A DNA stretch of 64,000 nucleotides from Rickettsiaceae bacterium H1 (lineage in GTDB: Bacteria > Pseudomonadota > Alphaproteobacteria > Rickettsiales > Anaplasmataceae): assembly GCA_018101195.1 (NCBI GenBank), contig JACDQH010000004.1, positions 120,591 through 184,590 on the forward strand. The letters run 5' to 3'. A model generated the notes under the pieces. The model made no database searches. It was given only the letters and a program-made list of their open reading frames with translations, and had not been told where the DNA came from. Of the stretch, positions 48,507 through 57,910 are shown one piece after another; positions within the stretch are counted from its first letter, which is position 1; each line of letters begins with the position of its first letter. A program made the translations under genes and the position numbers.

Positions 48507-49166
48507 ATGCGAACAATAATATTAGATACTGAAACTACAGGTCTTAGCACTAAATTGGGACATAAAATCATAGAGATCGGATGTATTGAAATGATCGACC
48601 GTATTGAAACAGGAAATGTTTTTCATACATACGTCAATCCCAAACGAGACGTACCGGAATCCTCAACTAAAATACACGGTATCACCAATGAAAAACTATT
48701 GGATAAACCCATTTTTGCTAAAATTGCAGGTGATTTTTTAGATTTTATAGGTAATGACAGTAAATTGATAATTCATAATGCCACTTTTGACATCGGATTC
48801 TTAAACTTTGAATTATCTAATACAACGCATAATCAAATTTCTGCGGATAAAGTAATAGACACCTTGCAAATTGCACGAAAAAAATTTCCCGGATCATCGG
48901 CATCGCTGGATGCACTCTGTAAGCGTTTTAACATTTCGTTAGAACATAGAAAATACCATGGAGCTTTATTAGATTCGCAATTATTGGCACGAGTCTATTT
49001 AGAATTAACAAAAGAAAATCAATCGATTATTTCATTTTCCACAACAACAAATACGAAAAAAAAGAAAAAAATATTACCGATAAGAAAATTTTCACCCTCA
49101 CAAGAGGAATTAAATTCTCACAAAGAATTAATAAAAAAAATCAAAAAACCACTTTGGAAAAAATAG
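48507..49166 (+). CDS. dnaQ: DNA polymerase III epsilon subunit (proofreading exonuclease)
   Basis: Epsilon proofreads newly made DNA. Exo I IILDTETTGLS, Exo II LIIHNATFDIGFLNFEL and Exo III HRKYHGALLDSQLLARVY with the catalytic His and Asp are complete. The C-terminal tail (KKKKILPIRKFSPSQEELNS) probably carries the alpha-subunit contact. ATG at 48507 is preceded by AGGAAA. The gene ends one base before the convergent 711-residue gene. Length 219 is near the usual 230. Confidence 0.96.
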   Translation: MRTIILDTETTGLSTKLGHKIIEIGCIEMIDRIETGNVFHTYVNPKRDVPESSTKIHGITNEKLLDKPIFAKIAGDFLDFIGNDSKLIIHNATFDIGFLNFELSNTTHNQISADKVIDTLQIARKKFPGSSASLDALCKRFNISLEHRKYHGALLDSQLLARVYLELTKENQSIISFSTTTNTKKKKKILPIRKFSPSQEELNSHKELIKKIKKPLWKK

Positions 49167-51302
49167 CTATAAATCAGCTCTAATTCCTTTTTTTAGACAA
49201 CCAACTTTTTTAACAGAACCCACCTTTATCTCAGCAGCATCTTGTTCACTAACATAGCCTTTGTCTTCAGAGCCAACACTATTACCTTCGTAAGGTTTAA
49301 ATTTTATATTTTTAGATTTACTACCAGTTTTACCCTTCTTCACCTTTCCCAAATTTCTGGCAATTAACTTATCGATTTCAGAATAACTTGGTGGAACTGC
49401 TGATCCATCTTTAAAACCAGTACAATCAGTTAAAACTTCATCCTGTTCCGAAAGTACAGGATTCTTCATGAGATTTTTTCCCGGTTTACAAGAGTTAATT
49501 TCTTTAAAAATAGGACGCATAAAAACAGACGGTCTAGGAATAACACAATTAAATCTTGCAGTTTTTAGCTGTAACCTATTTTCTACTTTTTCACCAAAAT
49601 TTTTAGGTATTGAAAAAAACAACTTCTTTATTCCTACGCAACCGGGAGTTCCTCCGGAAATCCCTGCCAAGCATTGAACGTGTCCTGCCTTTGATAGTGC
49701 TTCCGCTATTTCGCCTTCATTTTTACCAGAATCATGCTTTATTATTTCCAATGCTATAATAAAACCAATAAATCCAGTCCTATCTTTACCGCTTTTACAA
49801 GCAATATGGATATTATCACAATTTATACCGCCAAGACTAATAACCTTGCTACCAGTTTTATCTTCCTTTAATTTTTGTAATTGATATTGTAATCGAACAA
49901 ATTCACTAATAATTCTTAACTGCAAATTATTTCTTCCGGCAAGTAAAGTACGTATTAAACCAAAAAACCCACTATATCTTTTTATTAACCTTTTCAGCTC
50001 TAATGAAGATTGAAGAAAGAGTCTTTCATCATTATTAACATAATTTAACTCCAATAATTCCTTTTGTGCCTTTTTAAAATTACCTTTATCGCCAACTTTA
50101 AGATAATGAGTAACTTCTCTCATTCTACTATTAGAACTTGATATTTTATCCGAGATTGAATCCAATAATTTTTCCATTTCATTATATTTACCTTGAGAAA
50201 AAATTCTGAAAACGTTAGTGGGCGTATTGGAAAATTTAATTGTCCCATGCCATTCTCTTGATTTTTTATTAATCTCTTTTAAAAAATTCTGTTCTCCGTC
50301 AGGATTACCGATCATTGCTTCACCAACTTTCATCATAAGGTCATCGTCTTTCTTGCGTTCTAATTGATTTATTGATTCGTTATATTCTTTTATTGCGTTT
50401 TCAGTTTGCTTTACACACCTGCTATCATCTCTTTCCAGTGAGTTTTTAGTATTTAAAGCCAAAAAATGTAAATCGCCAGAAATATTTTGCCGTAATTGCT
50501 CTAAATTTTCAGCATCCATTGCTTTATTTTGCTCATCATCCATCGAAAAACCAGCAATAGTTCCCGAATGAGTAAATTTATATAACTCCCTTTGAACGTT
50601 ACCTTCTTTATCACAAGTTACTATAGTAGTAGTGTAAGCATTACGAACACCGGGAATATCACGTATTTGAGTGGGAATTAAATGATTGCCGTCGGTTATT
50701 TTTTCTTTATATTCCCTAACTAATTTTTGTTTATACTCGGGCAATATTCTAAACCATCCTTGCTTTTCTAAATTTTCATATTGCTCTTTTTGTTCATCCA
50801 TAAGTATGCAAATTTTTTTACTAAATTGTGCGTAATAACTGTTCTTACTATCTTGAATAGGTAAAATGGTCATTACATCAGGATGCTCGTCTTCAAATCC
50901 CGAATAATTTTTTGCAACGCTCAATAAATTTTCTTCTTCTTCTTTAAATTTTGTACCGATACCCGCTTCTTTGAGTATATTTAACAATTTCTCGTTTACT
51001 TCCTGCAAAACCTTTAAACATTGAGATAATTTCCATCTTTGATTTTCATATTCTAAAATTTTTTTTGCCAATTCATCCAATTGGTTGTGAAATTTCAAAT
51101 CACACTCAGATATTTCGAGCAAAATTTTACCGGCACGCAGAACGTTTAGCGCTTGAATTAAGTAATTTTCTTTCAATCGAAGAACATCTTTCTCAGCATT
51201 AGTTACATCACGTATTAAACAACCAGTTTTTTTACAAAGATCGCCTGTTAATCCATGACTTTTTTTTCTCAATTCATTTATTTTTCGAGTGTAATATAAC
51301 AT
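49167..51302 (-). CDS. Large protein with CX5R phosphatase motif, candidate effector
   Basis: The 711 residues have no signal peptide or membrane span. The first third is helical (heptad-like to about 125). GWFRILPEYKQKLVREYKEK and IPTQIRDIPGVRNAY lie around 182-225. The key feature is IACKSGKDRTGFIGF at 500-514 with C502 and R508, the CX5R loop with the KSGKDRTG wording seen in SopB/IpgD-type phosphoinositide phosphatases. HVQCLAGISGGTPGCVGIKK follows. The tail (600-711) is low-complexity and lysine-rich. This suggests a host-directed lipid phosphatase; the family link is by motif only. No neighbouring chaperone gene. Confidence 0.6.
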   Translation of the reverse strand: MLYYTRKINELRKKSHGLTGDLCKKTGCLIRDVTNAEKDVLRLKENYLIQALNVLRAGKILLEISECDLKFHNQLDELAKKILEYENQRWKLSQCLKVLQEVNEKLLNILKEAGIGTKFKEEEENLLSVAKNYSGFEDEHPDVMTILPIQDSKNSYYAQFSKKICILMDEQKEQYENLEKQGWFRILPEYKQKLVREYKEKITDGNHLIPTQIRDIPGVRNAYTTTIVTCDKEGNVQRELYKFTHSGTIAGFSMDDEQNKAMDAENLEQLRQNISGDLHFLALNTKNSLERDDSRCVKQTENAIKEYNESINQLERKKDDDLMMKVGEAMIGNPDGEQNFLKEINKKSREWHGTIKFSNTPTNVFRIFSQGKYNEMEKLLDSISDKISSSNSRMREVTHYLKVGDKGNFKKAQKELLELNYVNNDERLFLQSSLELKRLIKRYSGFFGLIRTLLAGRNNLQLRIISEFVRLQYQLQKLKEDKTGSKVISLGGINCDNIHIACKSGKDRTGFIGFIIALEIIKHDSGKNEGEIAEALSKAGHVQCLAGISGGTPGCVGIKKLFFSIPKNFGEKVENRLQLKTARFNCVIPRPSVFMRPIFKEINSCKPGKNLMKNPVLSEQDEVLTDCTGFKDGSAVPPSYSEIDKLIARNLGKVKKGKTGSKSKNIKFKPYEGNSVGSEDKGYVSEQDAAEIKVGSVKKVGCLKKGIRADL

Positions 51303-51432
51303 TAGACTGCGGGGTATTTTTCGTACTTATAAAATACCAATTAAAAGTTAATAGTATTAGTAAATATTATACTACAAAAAATGTTAAAATTATACTGCAA
51401 AAAATGTTAAATTATTAACTTAAGCTAGATTT

Positions 51433-52698
51433 TTATATTATCTTAAACAACAAGCTCGCATTAGTACCGCCAAAACCAAAAGAATTAGATAGCACTACTT
51501 TAACATCCTTTTCTTGAGCTTGATTGGGAACCAAGTTAATCTCCGCACGAATTTCATCAGGGTTATCAAGATTTAAAGTTGGGGGCAAAATCGAATCTCG
51601 CATTGCCAAAATAGAAAAAATAGCTTCAACACTTCCAGCTGCTCCCAGTAAATGACCTACAGAAGATTTAGTAGAAGAAATCGCAATTTTACTTATATCA
51701 CTTCCAAATAAACATTCTAAAGCGGCTATTTCCGCTAAATCTCCGGCAGGAGTCGATGTTCCGTGTGCATTAACATACCCTATCTCTTGCAAAGAAATAC
51801 CGGATTTGCTTACAGCCGATCTCATCGCTTGAAAAGCGCCTTTTCCTCCTGTTTCGGGAGCTGCAATATGATAAGCATCTCCCGATTCTCCATAACCGGC
51901 TACTTCTCCGTAGATATCGGCACCTCTTTTTTTAGCATGTTCATAATCTTCCAATATTAATACTCCGGCTCCTTCGCCCATAACAAAGCCGTCTCTATCT
52001 TTATCCCATGGTCTTGAAGCAGATTCCGGATCATCATTAAAATGTGTTGACAAAGCTTTCATTGCAGAAAATCCTGCTATACCTAGCCTACAAATCGCTC
52101 CTTCCGAGCTACCTACAACCATAACGTCGGCTTCACCCAACATTATCAAACGCGATCCTTGAATTACCGCATGAGCACCGGTCGAGCAAGCGGTAACGGT
52201 AGATTCGTTCGGCCCGGTAAAATTATTCATTATAGAGACATGACCCGAAGCTAAATTTATTAAACTGGCCGGAATAAAAAAAGGACTAACCCTTCTCGCA
52301 CCTTTTTCGCGCAAAGTAATAGCTGTTTTTTCAATTAAAGGCAAACCGCCAATACCTGATCCTATTAATACCCCTACCCTATCACGCTTCAACGACGAAT
52401 AACCCAGTATGCCCGAATCTTCAATTGCTTCTTGTGCAGCACCAATGCCGTAAGCAATAAACTTATCTACTTTTTTATGATCTTTTTCATTGGGAAAATA
52501 TTTAAATATATCGAAAGGATTTTCACCGTCCAAAGGAACTTTTCCTGCAATTTTACATGCCAAATCATTTGTGGGAAATTCATCTATCTTGCTTATCCCT
52601 GAATTACCTTTTAACAACAAATCCCAACTCGCTTGTACCCCATTAGCTAAAGGAGTAACCAACCCAATACCGGTAATTACTACTCGTTTTTCATTCAT
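51433..52698 (-). CDS. fabF: 3-oxoacyl-ACP synthase II
   Basis: FabF extends acyl-ACP in type II fatty-acid synthesis. The catalytic Cys lies in VTACSTGAHAV, the two His in NAHGTSTPAGD and SVGHLLGAAGSVEA, and the end SNSFGFGGTNASL is typical. I start at the ATG 52698, giving MNEKRVVITGIGLVTPL; it leaves a gap of four bases after acpP. The pair acpP-fabF is conserved in many alphaproteobacteria. Together with fabH and plsX in this window it shows active lipid synthesis. Confidence 0.97.
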   Translation of the reverse strand: MNEKRVVITGIGLVTPLANGVQASWDLLLKGNSGISKIDEFPTNDLACKIAGKVPLDGENPFDIFKYFPNEKDHKKVDKFIAYGIGAAQEAIEDSGILGYSSLKRDRVGVLIGSGIGGLPLIEKTAITLREKGARRVSPFFIPASLINLASGHVSIMNNFTGPNESTVTACSTGAHAVIQGSRLIMLGEADVMVVGSSEGAICRLGIAGFSAMKALSTHFNDDPESASRPWDKDRDGFVMGEGAGVLILEDYEHAKKRGADIYGEVAGYGESGDAYHIAAPETGGKGAFQAMRSAVSKSGISLQEIGYVNAHGTSTPAGDLAEIAALECLFGSDISKIAISSTKSSVGHLLGAAGSVEAIFSILAMRDSILPPTLNLDNPDEIRAEINLVPNQAQEKDVKVVLSNSFGFGGTNASLLFKII

Positions 52699-52702
52699 AA
52701 AT

Positions 52703-52960
52703 TTAGTTATTACTAACCTTATCCGCAATATAAATAACAGCATCTCCGACAGTTAAGATCTTTTCTACGTCTTCATCGGGTATTTCAATTTTATAATGAT
52801 CTTCCACTTCCATAATGAAATCAATTTGATCAAGGCTATCGGCACCTAAATCGTCAACAAATTTTGCACTATCCATAACTTTATTTTCATCCGATACTTT
52901 TAAAGTTTTAATAATAATTTCTTTTACTTTATCTTTTACTTCATCCCGAGTAATTTCCAT
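52703..52960 (-). CDS. acpP: Acyl carrier protein
   Basis: The carrier of acyl chains. The 4'-phosphopantetheine serine is S42 in [13 protein letters not shown]. The start at the ATG 52960 gives the family N-terminus [20 protein letters not shown]; an upstream ATG at 52999 would add 13 hydrophobic residues. Length 85. The gene is followed by fabF after four bases. Acidic as usual ([16 protein letters not shown]). Confidence 0.97.
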   Translation of the reverse strand: MEITRDEVKDKVKEIIIKTLKVSDENKVMDSAKFVDDLGADSLDQIDFIMEVEDHYKIEIPDEDVEKILTVGDAVIYIADKVSNN

Positions 52961-53140
52961 ACAAATCCATAAAAAAGCAGAAATTAACATAAAATCCATA
53001 CTCCTGCAAGCTGGTAATTTAGGTTATGATTAGAAAAAAAAGTTGTTTTAAACAGGAGTTACCATCTCATAATTTAACAAAGTTGTTTTTATGCCAATCT
53101 ATTAGTATAGATAATATATTATTCTTTGATTTCAATTATT

Positions 53141-53731
53141 ATGCGATTTACATCTAGTATTATATCGATTATTATACTACTGATTTTCGTTATATTTTTC
53201 GGAAGCGATTACATAAATAATCTTAACAAAAATCAAACGAAAACTTCAGAAATCATAGGGGGAAAGTTCGTACTACGAAATCAAGAAGGAAAAGAAATAT
53301 CAAATAAAGATTTATTCGGAAAATATACCATGATCTTCTTCGGTTTTAGCAGATGCCCTCATATATGCCCTACTCAACTCGGAATCATTTCTCAAATACT
53401 GGAAGAAATAAACAGTAAAAAGTTACAAGCGTTTTTTATCACGATAGACCCTTCATACGACAATATCGAAAGGCTAAAAGAATTTCACGAAAAGTTTGAC
53501 GAAAGAATACAAATGTTAACCGGTAGCAAAGAAGAAATTAAACAAATAACAGATCAATATAAAGTATATGTCAGTTCTTCTGAAAATCCGGAAGAAACGA
53601 ACCATTCGACAATAGTATACGTTATGGGAAAAGACGGAAAATACATGGAACATTTGAATTTAAGTAACGATGAATTCAATAAAACCGTAAAACACATAAA
53701 AAATAATTATCAAGGATTAAACATTAATTAA
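53141..53731 (+). CDS. SCO1/SenC copper chaperone
   Basis: SCO proteins deliver copper to the CuA site of cytochrome c oxidase. After one N-terminal anchor (SIISIIILLIFVIFFG) the thioredoxin-like domain has the copper motif C72-P-H-I-C76 (SRCPHICPTQ) and the distal H155 in NHSTIVYVM. I take the ATG at 53141; a TTG at 53126 is also in frame. Fully conserved ligands indicate function and hence an aerobic respiratory chain. A hairpin terminator follows. Confidence 0.94.
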   Translation: MRFTSSIISIIILLIFVIFFGSDYINNLNKNQTKTSEIIGGKFVLRNQEGKEISNKDLFGKYTMIFFGFSRCPHICPTQLGIISQILEEINSKKLQAFFITIDPSYDNIERLKEFHEKFDERIQMLTGSKEEIKQITDQYKVYVSSSENPEETNHSTIVYVMGKDGKYMEHLNLSNDEFNKTVKHIKNNYQGLNIN

Positions 53732-53743
53732 TAATATCGATCT

Positions 53744-53769
53744 AAAAGTGATTGCTTTAAGCAACTTTT
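53744..53769 (+). terminator. Likely terminator after the SCO1 gene
   Basis: AAAAGT and TGCTT pair with AAGCA and ACTTTT, giving an 11-bp stem with a three-base bulge (GAT) and a one-base loop closed by a T run. It lies 13 bases after the stop and is followed by TTTTAATATT. Confidence 0.5.
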
Positions 53770-53812
53770 AATATTATATCTTTACTAAGAATAATTAAGA
53801 AAAGTTGTAACT

Positions 53813-54016
53813 ATGAAAATTTTATTGTTATCATTGCTGATACCATATATATTTTTCAAACCCGACGCAATTGACGAAGTGCCCTATGTAAAAAATGATT
53901 CGAATGGAATTTTTAAAGTAAGGCCGAAAGATTCCGGAGGGTTAAAAGTAAAACATACCAATAAACAAGTTTATAATTTAATTGCAAGTTCTCCAGACAT
54001 ACAAAAAGATATGTAA
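53813..54016 (+). CDS. Short secreted protein resembling the pre-SPOR region of alphaproteobacterial SPOR proteins
   Basis: A 67-residue frame with a hydrophobic start (MKILLLSLLIPYIFF) and the stretch VPYVKNDSNGIFKVRPKDSG followed by GLKVKHTNKQVYNLI. In alphaproteobacterial SPOR-domain division proteins a similar stretch (KVRPEDPGGxxVPxxDKxVY) stands before the SPOR domain. Here nothing follows, so it may be a truncated remnant or a kept mini-protein with just that motif. The signal and conservation argue that it is translated. Confidence 0.55.
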   Translation: MKILLLSLLIPYIFFKPDAIDEVPYVKNDSNGIFKVRPKDSGGLKVKHTNKQVYNLIASSPDIQKDM

Positions 54017-54021
54017 CCTTT

Positions 54022-55413
54022 TTACTCATCACATAATTTATAAGCATAATTTGTTATGTCACCTGCTCCCATAAATAATATTTTATCTCCTTTACTTACT
54101 TCTTTTTGTAATTCGCTCTTAAGTTCATCAAAATCTTCTACATATCTGATAGGTTGTTCGCTTGTTTTTCTCCTTGAAGCTAAAATGTCCTTACTATTAC
54201 ATCCGTGAATTATTTTCTCTCCTGCAGCAAATACAGGTAGAAAAATTATGTGACTACAAAACGATAAAATATCTACATATTGATCGAATAAAGCTTTTAC
54301 TCGAGTAAAACGATGTGGTTGTACTATGGCTATAACTTTTTCACCTTTGACACAAAGATTCCTTGCCGCTTTGATTGTTTCAATAATTTCCGTCGGGTGA
54401 TGTGCATAATCATCTATAATTTCCGCATCACAAAACTTTCCAATCATGGAAAATCTTCTTTTTACTCCTTTATACCTATTTAATCCCAACTTGATTTTTT
54501 CTTCATGAATACCTAACTTAACCGCTACTGCAACTGATGCCAAAGCATTACTTATGTTATGTTCGCCGGGAGAATTTATTACCACATCGGAAATTGTGAC
54601 CCCAGATAATCTACTTGACGTCAAAACATCGAACCTCATTCCGTTTCCATAATACCAAATATCGCTTGCATATACATCTGCCGTTTTTTTTAAACCGTAA
54701 GTAATTATATTTTTGCTGCTAATACTAAGCATTTTATAACTTTTTTCACATGCAACGGCAAAACCATCAGAAGGAATTTTAGCAATAAATCTTTTGAAAT
54801 GATTAAGCAAATTTTCATAAGATTTATAATAATCAATATGATCAATTTCAATATTAGTCACCACCGAAACATGTTTTTCCAATAAAGTAAAGGTTCCATC
54901 CGACTCATCAGCTTCTACTACGCTCCAACTTCCATTTCCCAACCTAACGTTATCGTTATATAAATTCATTATGCCGCCATTAATTATCGTAGGATCATAT
55001 TCTGCCGATTCAAATATAGAGCCAAGCATAGCAGTAGTTGTGGTTTTACCGTGAGTCCCAGATATTGCTACGACATACTTTTGCAGTTTAAGTAATTCCA
55101 TTAATATCTCACCTCTACTAATCACCAGTATATTACTCTCTTTTGCCGCTTCTACTTCCAGATTATCATCTAAAACAGCACTAGATCTAACTAGCAAAGA
55201 TGCACCGATAATATTGGATTTGTCATGAGAAGAAAAAATACGTATTCCAGACTTACATAAGCTCCTAACATTACAGCTGTCTGAAAAATCAGAACCTTGA
55301 ACTACATAGCCTATATTATGCAACAATTTTGCTATTGCGCTCATACCGATACCGCCGATTCCTACGATATGTATCACTATATGCTTGTTAAGTAGTAAGC
55401 GGTTTAAATTCAT
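54022..55413 (-). CDS. murC: UDP-N-acetylmuramate--L-alanine ligase
   Basis: MurC adds the first amino acid to UDP-MurNAc. The Rossmann start VIHIVGIGGIGMSAIAKLL, the ATP loop ISGTHGKTTTTAML, VVEADESDGTF, NIEIDHIDYY and DDYAHHPTEI are all present. I prefer the ATG at 55413, giving MNLNRLLLNKHIV; a frame to 55434 exists. It is divergent from pyrF with only 37 bases between the start codons. MurB or ddl, often next in line, are absent here. Confidence 0.97.
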   Translation of the reverse strand: MNLNRLLLNKHIVIHIVGIGGIGMSAIAKLLHNIGYVVQGSDFSDSCNVRSLCKSGIRIFSSHDKSNIIGASLLVRSSAVLDDNLEVEAAKESNILVISRGEILMELLKLQKYVVAISGTHGKTTTTAMLGSIFESAEYDPTIINGGIMNLYNDNVRLGNGSWSVVEADESDGTFTLLEKHVSVVTNIEIDHIDYYKSYENLLNHFKRFIAKIPSDGFAVACEKSYKMLSISSKNIITYGLKKTADVYASDIWYYGNGMRFDVLTSSRLSGVTISDVVINSPGEHNISNALASVAVAVKLGIHEEKIKLGLNRYKGVKRRFSMIGKFCDAEIIDDYAHHPTEIIETIKAARNLCVKGEKVIAIVQPHRFTRVKALFDQYVDILSFCSHIIFLPVFAAGEKIIHGCNSKDILASRRKTSEQPIRYVEDFDELKSELQKEVSKGDKILFMGAGDITNYAYKLCDE

Positions 55414-55450
55414 GATATTAATTATAAAAAACAATATAGATTATCAGCTT

Positions 55451-56134
55451 ATGAATAACAATCCAATAATATGTGCTATCGATTACGCAAATTTTAATTA
55501 CGCATATAAATTATCGGCAATGTTAACAGGTAAAATTGCAGCAATAAAATTAGGCTTAGAATTTTTTACCGCTTGCGGCATTGAAGGAGTAAAAAAAATA
55601 TCGGGATTAGGAATACCGATATTTTTAGATTTAAAATTACACGACATACCTAATACGGTTGCAAAAACAGCAAAAATCCTCAAAAATTTAGATATTTTTA
55701 TTTTAACCGCTCACATCAGCGGTGGGAAAACCATGCTAAAAGCTTTAACAAACGAATTAGAAAATACTAAAATTCAAGTGATAGGAGTAACGATTTTAAC
55801 CAGTTTGGCAACAACAGATATGAAAGATATGAATATATCCCTAGATGCCAACCAACAAGCGGTTCAATTAGCAAAAATAGCGAAAATTTCGAGTTTAAAC
55901 GGCGTTGTCTGCTCCGGTTACGAAGTAACGAAAATAAGACAAGAATGCGGAAAAAATTTTATATTAGTAACACCTGGGGTTAGGCCTTCATCCTGTAACC
56001 AAGACGATCATAAGCGTTCGCTTACTCCCTCCGAGGCTCTAAATGCGGGAGCGGACTATTTAGTAATCGGCAGACCTATTACTAACAGTAACGATCCTAT
56101 AAAAGCAGTAGAGGAAATTTTAAATGAAATATAA
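55451..56134 (+). CDS. pyrF: Orotidine 5'-phosphate decarboxylase
   Basis: PyrF makes UMP from OMP, the last step of pyrimidine synthesis. The start MNNNPIICAIDYANFNYAY follows the family pattern, the catalytic motif is FLDLKLHDIPNTV, and VTPGVRPSS and LVIGRPITNSNDPIKAVEEI form the phosphate-binding end. I choose the ATG at 55451; a frame to 55385 would overlap murC. Length 227 is normal. Confidence 0.96.
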   Translation: MNNNPIICAIDYANFNYAYKLSAMLTGKIAAIKLGLEFFTACGIEGVKKISGLGIPIFLDLKLHDIPNTVAKTAKILKNLDIFILTAHISGGKTMLKALTNELENTKIQVIGVTILTSLATTDMKDMNISLDANQQAVQLAKIAKISSLNGVVCSGYEVTKIRQECGKNFILVTPGVRPSSCNQDDHKRSLTPSEALNAGADYLVIGRPITNSNDPIKAVEEILNEI

Positions 56135-56221
56135 TCTATTTATTTGCTATGATGAAAATGATTATCTAAATTGATTTTGTTATTTATTTAATATACTTTA
56201 TATACTCAGTAAAATATTTTT

Positions 56222-56670
56222 ATGGTAAGAACAAGCAAAAAAACTCAAAAAATGTTTAATAAATTATAGAAGCAGTGAAATCGGACAACATAAAAAAATT
56301 AAATATCTTATCTGGTTGGGCATAGGGCGATCTTAGAATCAATGAAGAAAAGCCTTGGCATTCCGCTTGATTTGAAGCAGCAAAATATGGAAGTTTAAAT
56401 ATCGTAAAACACACAATCGAAAAATTTTCGTCGATCAAAAAACCACGTATGATAAAATCAAGAAATAGCTTTACATTTAGCATGCAAACTTGGTTACATA
56501 GACATAGTAAAATTTTTAATCGAAAATTGAGATAACACTAATATAAAAAATCACAAAAACGAAACACCGTTAATTCTGGCATCAGAATATAACCAATCAT
56601 ACATAACTATGTTTCTAACAAAAACAACAAATCGAGAAAGTACCAATCACAACTTGTAATATTAATACCA
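56222..56670 (+). pseudogene. Ankyrin-repeat pseudogene
   Basis: Translation with skipped stops shows ankyrin units. HSA-stop-FEAAKYGSLNIVKHTIEKF is read near 56370-56430. After a frame change comes EIALHLACKLGYIDIVKFLI, and after EN-stop-DNTNIKNHKNE the unit TPLILASEYNQSYITMFL. At least four stops or frame changes destroy the gene. It lies between pyrF and the duplicated cassette, and 56135-56221 is plain spacer. Confidence 0.75.
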
Positions 56671-56811
56671 AGCAATTTTGTAGTAAAATAGATTACTAAA
56701 AGAATGAAGTAGAATAAAATTTACTCTACTTCAAATTGAAACTGTCAAACGCTACCTGGGTAAAAAAACATCATCAAAATACCTCTTTTGTAAAAAAGTA
56801 ACAATTATAAA

Positions 56812-57006
56812 TCAGACCGTCATTTGTTTCTTATCTTTATCATCAACTTTGTCGGTACTAACATGCTCAACATCAGTTCTCGGCCGCTCATCATTATCAA
56901 AAGCATTTTGCCTTTTTAAATTGCCTTTAATCTCATTGTTTTGTAAACTTTGGTCTTTCGACTGTTTTACGACATCTTGTTTTACTAATTCTTTATTATC
57001 TTGCAT
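56812..57006 (-). CDS. Small charged protein, copy B of a duplicated cassette
   Basis: A 64-residue hydrophilic protein (MQDNKELVKQDVVKQSKDQS) that ends DDKDKKQMTV. I start at the ATG 57006, with GAAGG five bases before. It aligns with the 116-residue protein at 57476-57826: SKDQSLQNN to SQDQPVK, LKRQNAF to TKRRNAV, TDVEHVSTDK to TDEVATESK. The aligned leaders also match in DNA (AAGGTTAATATG, AAGATTAACATG). Unknown family, no cysteine, no membrane span. Possibly decaying. Confidence 0.5.
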   Translation of the reverse strand: MQDNKELVKQDVVKQSKDQSLQNNEIKGNLKRQNAFDNDERPRTDVEHVSTDKVDDKDKKQMTV

Positions 57007-57049
57007 ATTAACCTTCAAAAATACTAGCAATAGTATACTACTTTAAGTT

Positions 57050-57290
57050 GAGAGAAATCAATAGCTTTATTTAAAAACGGAGAAAAAATTATTTGTTTTT
57101 AACATTTCCTTTATGACCGATAAAGTAAAATCGGGAGAAGCGATAAGTTAGTCTCCAATGCCTTTTCTTAAATTTATGTTCATAATATTTAACGTAGAAT
57201 TTAACTTTTACAGCATATTTATTCTGTCTTAAGTATATGGCGGTTATTTTCCCGTTTACTCTGTTATTATTATGATTTAATGTTATTGTA
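57050..57290 (-). pseudogene. Truncated second copy of the 253-residue gene's 3' end
   Basis: This stretch aligns base by base with 57875-58110, the end of the 253-residue gene, including GTAAAATCGGGAG and CCTTTTCTTAAAT. Small indels and changes have removed the frame. Only the last 65 or so codons were kept; upstream of 57290 nothing of the gene is left. It stands before the copy B small gene just as the intact gene stands before its own small partner. Confidence 0.8.
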
Positions 57291-57372
57291 ATAAGAGAAA
57301 AGGTTAAACAAGTAAATTATAATTAATCTGATCTGTCTCAAGTTAAAAAACTTTGAAATATTTTTGAATACC

Positions 57373-57398
57373 AAAAAAGTACAACTAAATACTTTTTT
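57373..57398 (-). terminator. AT-rich hairpin, possible bidirectional terminator
   Basis: A nine-bp stem AAAAAAGTA/TACTTTTTT with an eight-base loop lies 78 bases after the 116-residue gene's stop on the minus strand. Both ends have A or T runs. The stem has one G-C pair only, so the strength is doubtful. Confidence 0.4.
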
Positions 57399-57475
57399 TA
57401 AGAATTAATCTAGAACATAGTATAATGTTAACATTTAATAAGTTTGCAATAATAGTCTATAACAAGTTAAGCTGA

Positions 57476-57826
57476 CTATATTTTGTAACGTTTTTTAGTA
57501 ATTTCACATTCAACACCAACAATATCAGAATTAATTTCAGATTTGTCGTCATGCCCCTTCAAATCTGTACGATCACATTTCTCAAGCTTCTGTTTTTTCT
57601 CAAGTTCAAGCTCACGCTCAAAATCTTTAACAGTAGTAGGTATCAATTCATCTTCATTTCCATTATTCTCAACACTAATTTTACTTTCAGTAGCAACTTC
57701 ATCAGTATTAGCGATAGGCTTACGATCAAGATGATAAACAGCATTTCGTCTTTTTGTGATTTTCACGGGCTGATCTTGTGACCGTGATACAGCCTTATTT
57801 TCATCTGAATTTTGATTACTTTCCAT
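57476..57826 (-). CDS. Small charged protein, copy A of a duplicated cassette
   Basis: A 116-residue hydrophilic protein with a serine/asparagine-rich start (MESNQNSDENKAVSRSQDQP), the KITKRRNAVYHLDRKP middle and a coiled charged part (KDFERELELEKKQKLEKCDR). The single cysteine pair is C (EKCDRT) and C (VECEITKKR). No known domain. It lies 84 bases after the 253-residue gene and is probably co-transcribed with it. Its relative is at 56812-57006. Function unknown. Confidence 0.6.
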   Translation of the reverse strand: MESNQNSDENKAVSRSQDQPVKITKRRNAVYHLDRKPIANTDEVATESKISVENNGNEDELIPTTVKDFERELELEKKQKLEKCDRTDLKGHDDKSEINSDIVGVECEITKKRYKI

Positions 57827-57910
57827 GTTAATCTTAAAAAGAATATACTAATGTTAGTATTAGCGCTTTGAGTTAAAGAATCAATAATTTTATTCAAAAA
57901 AGGAAAAAAA

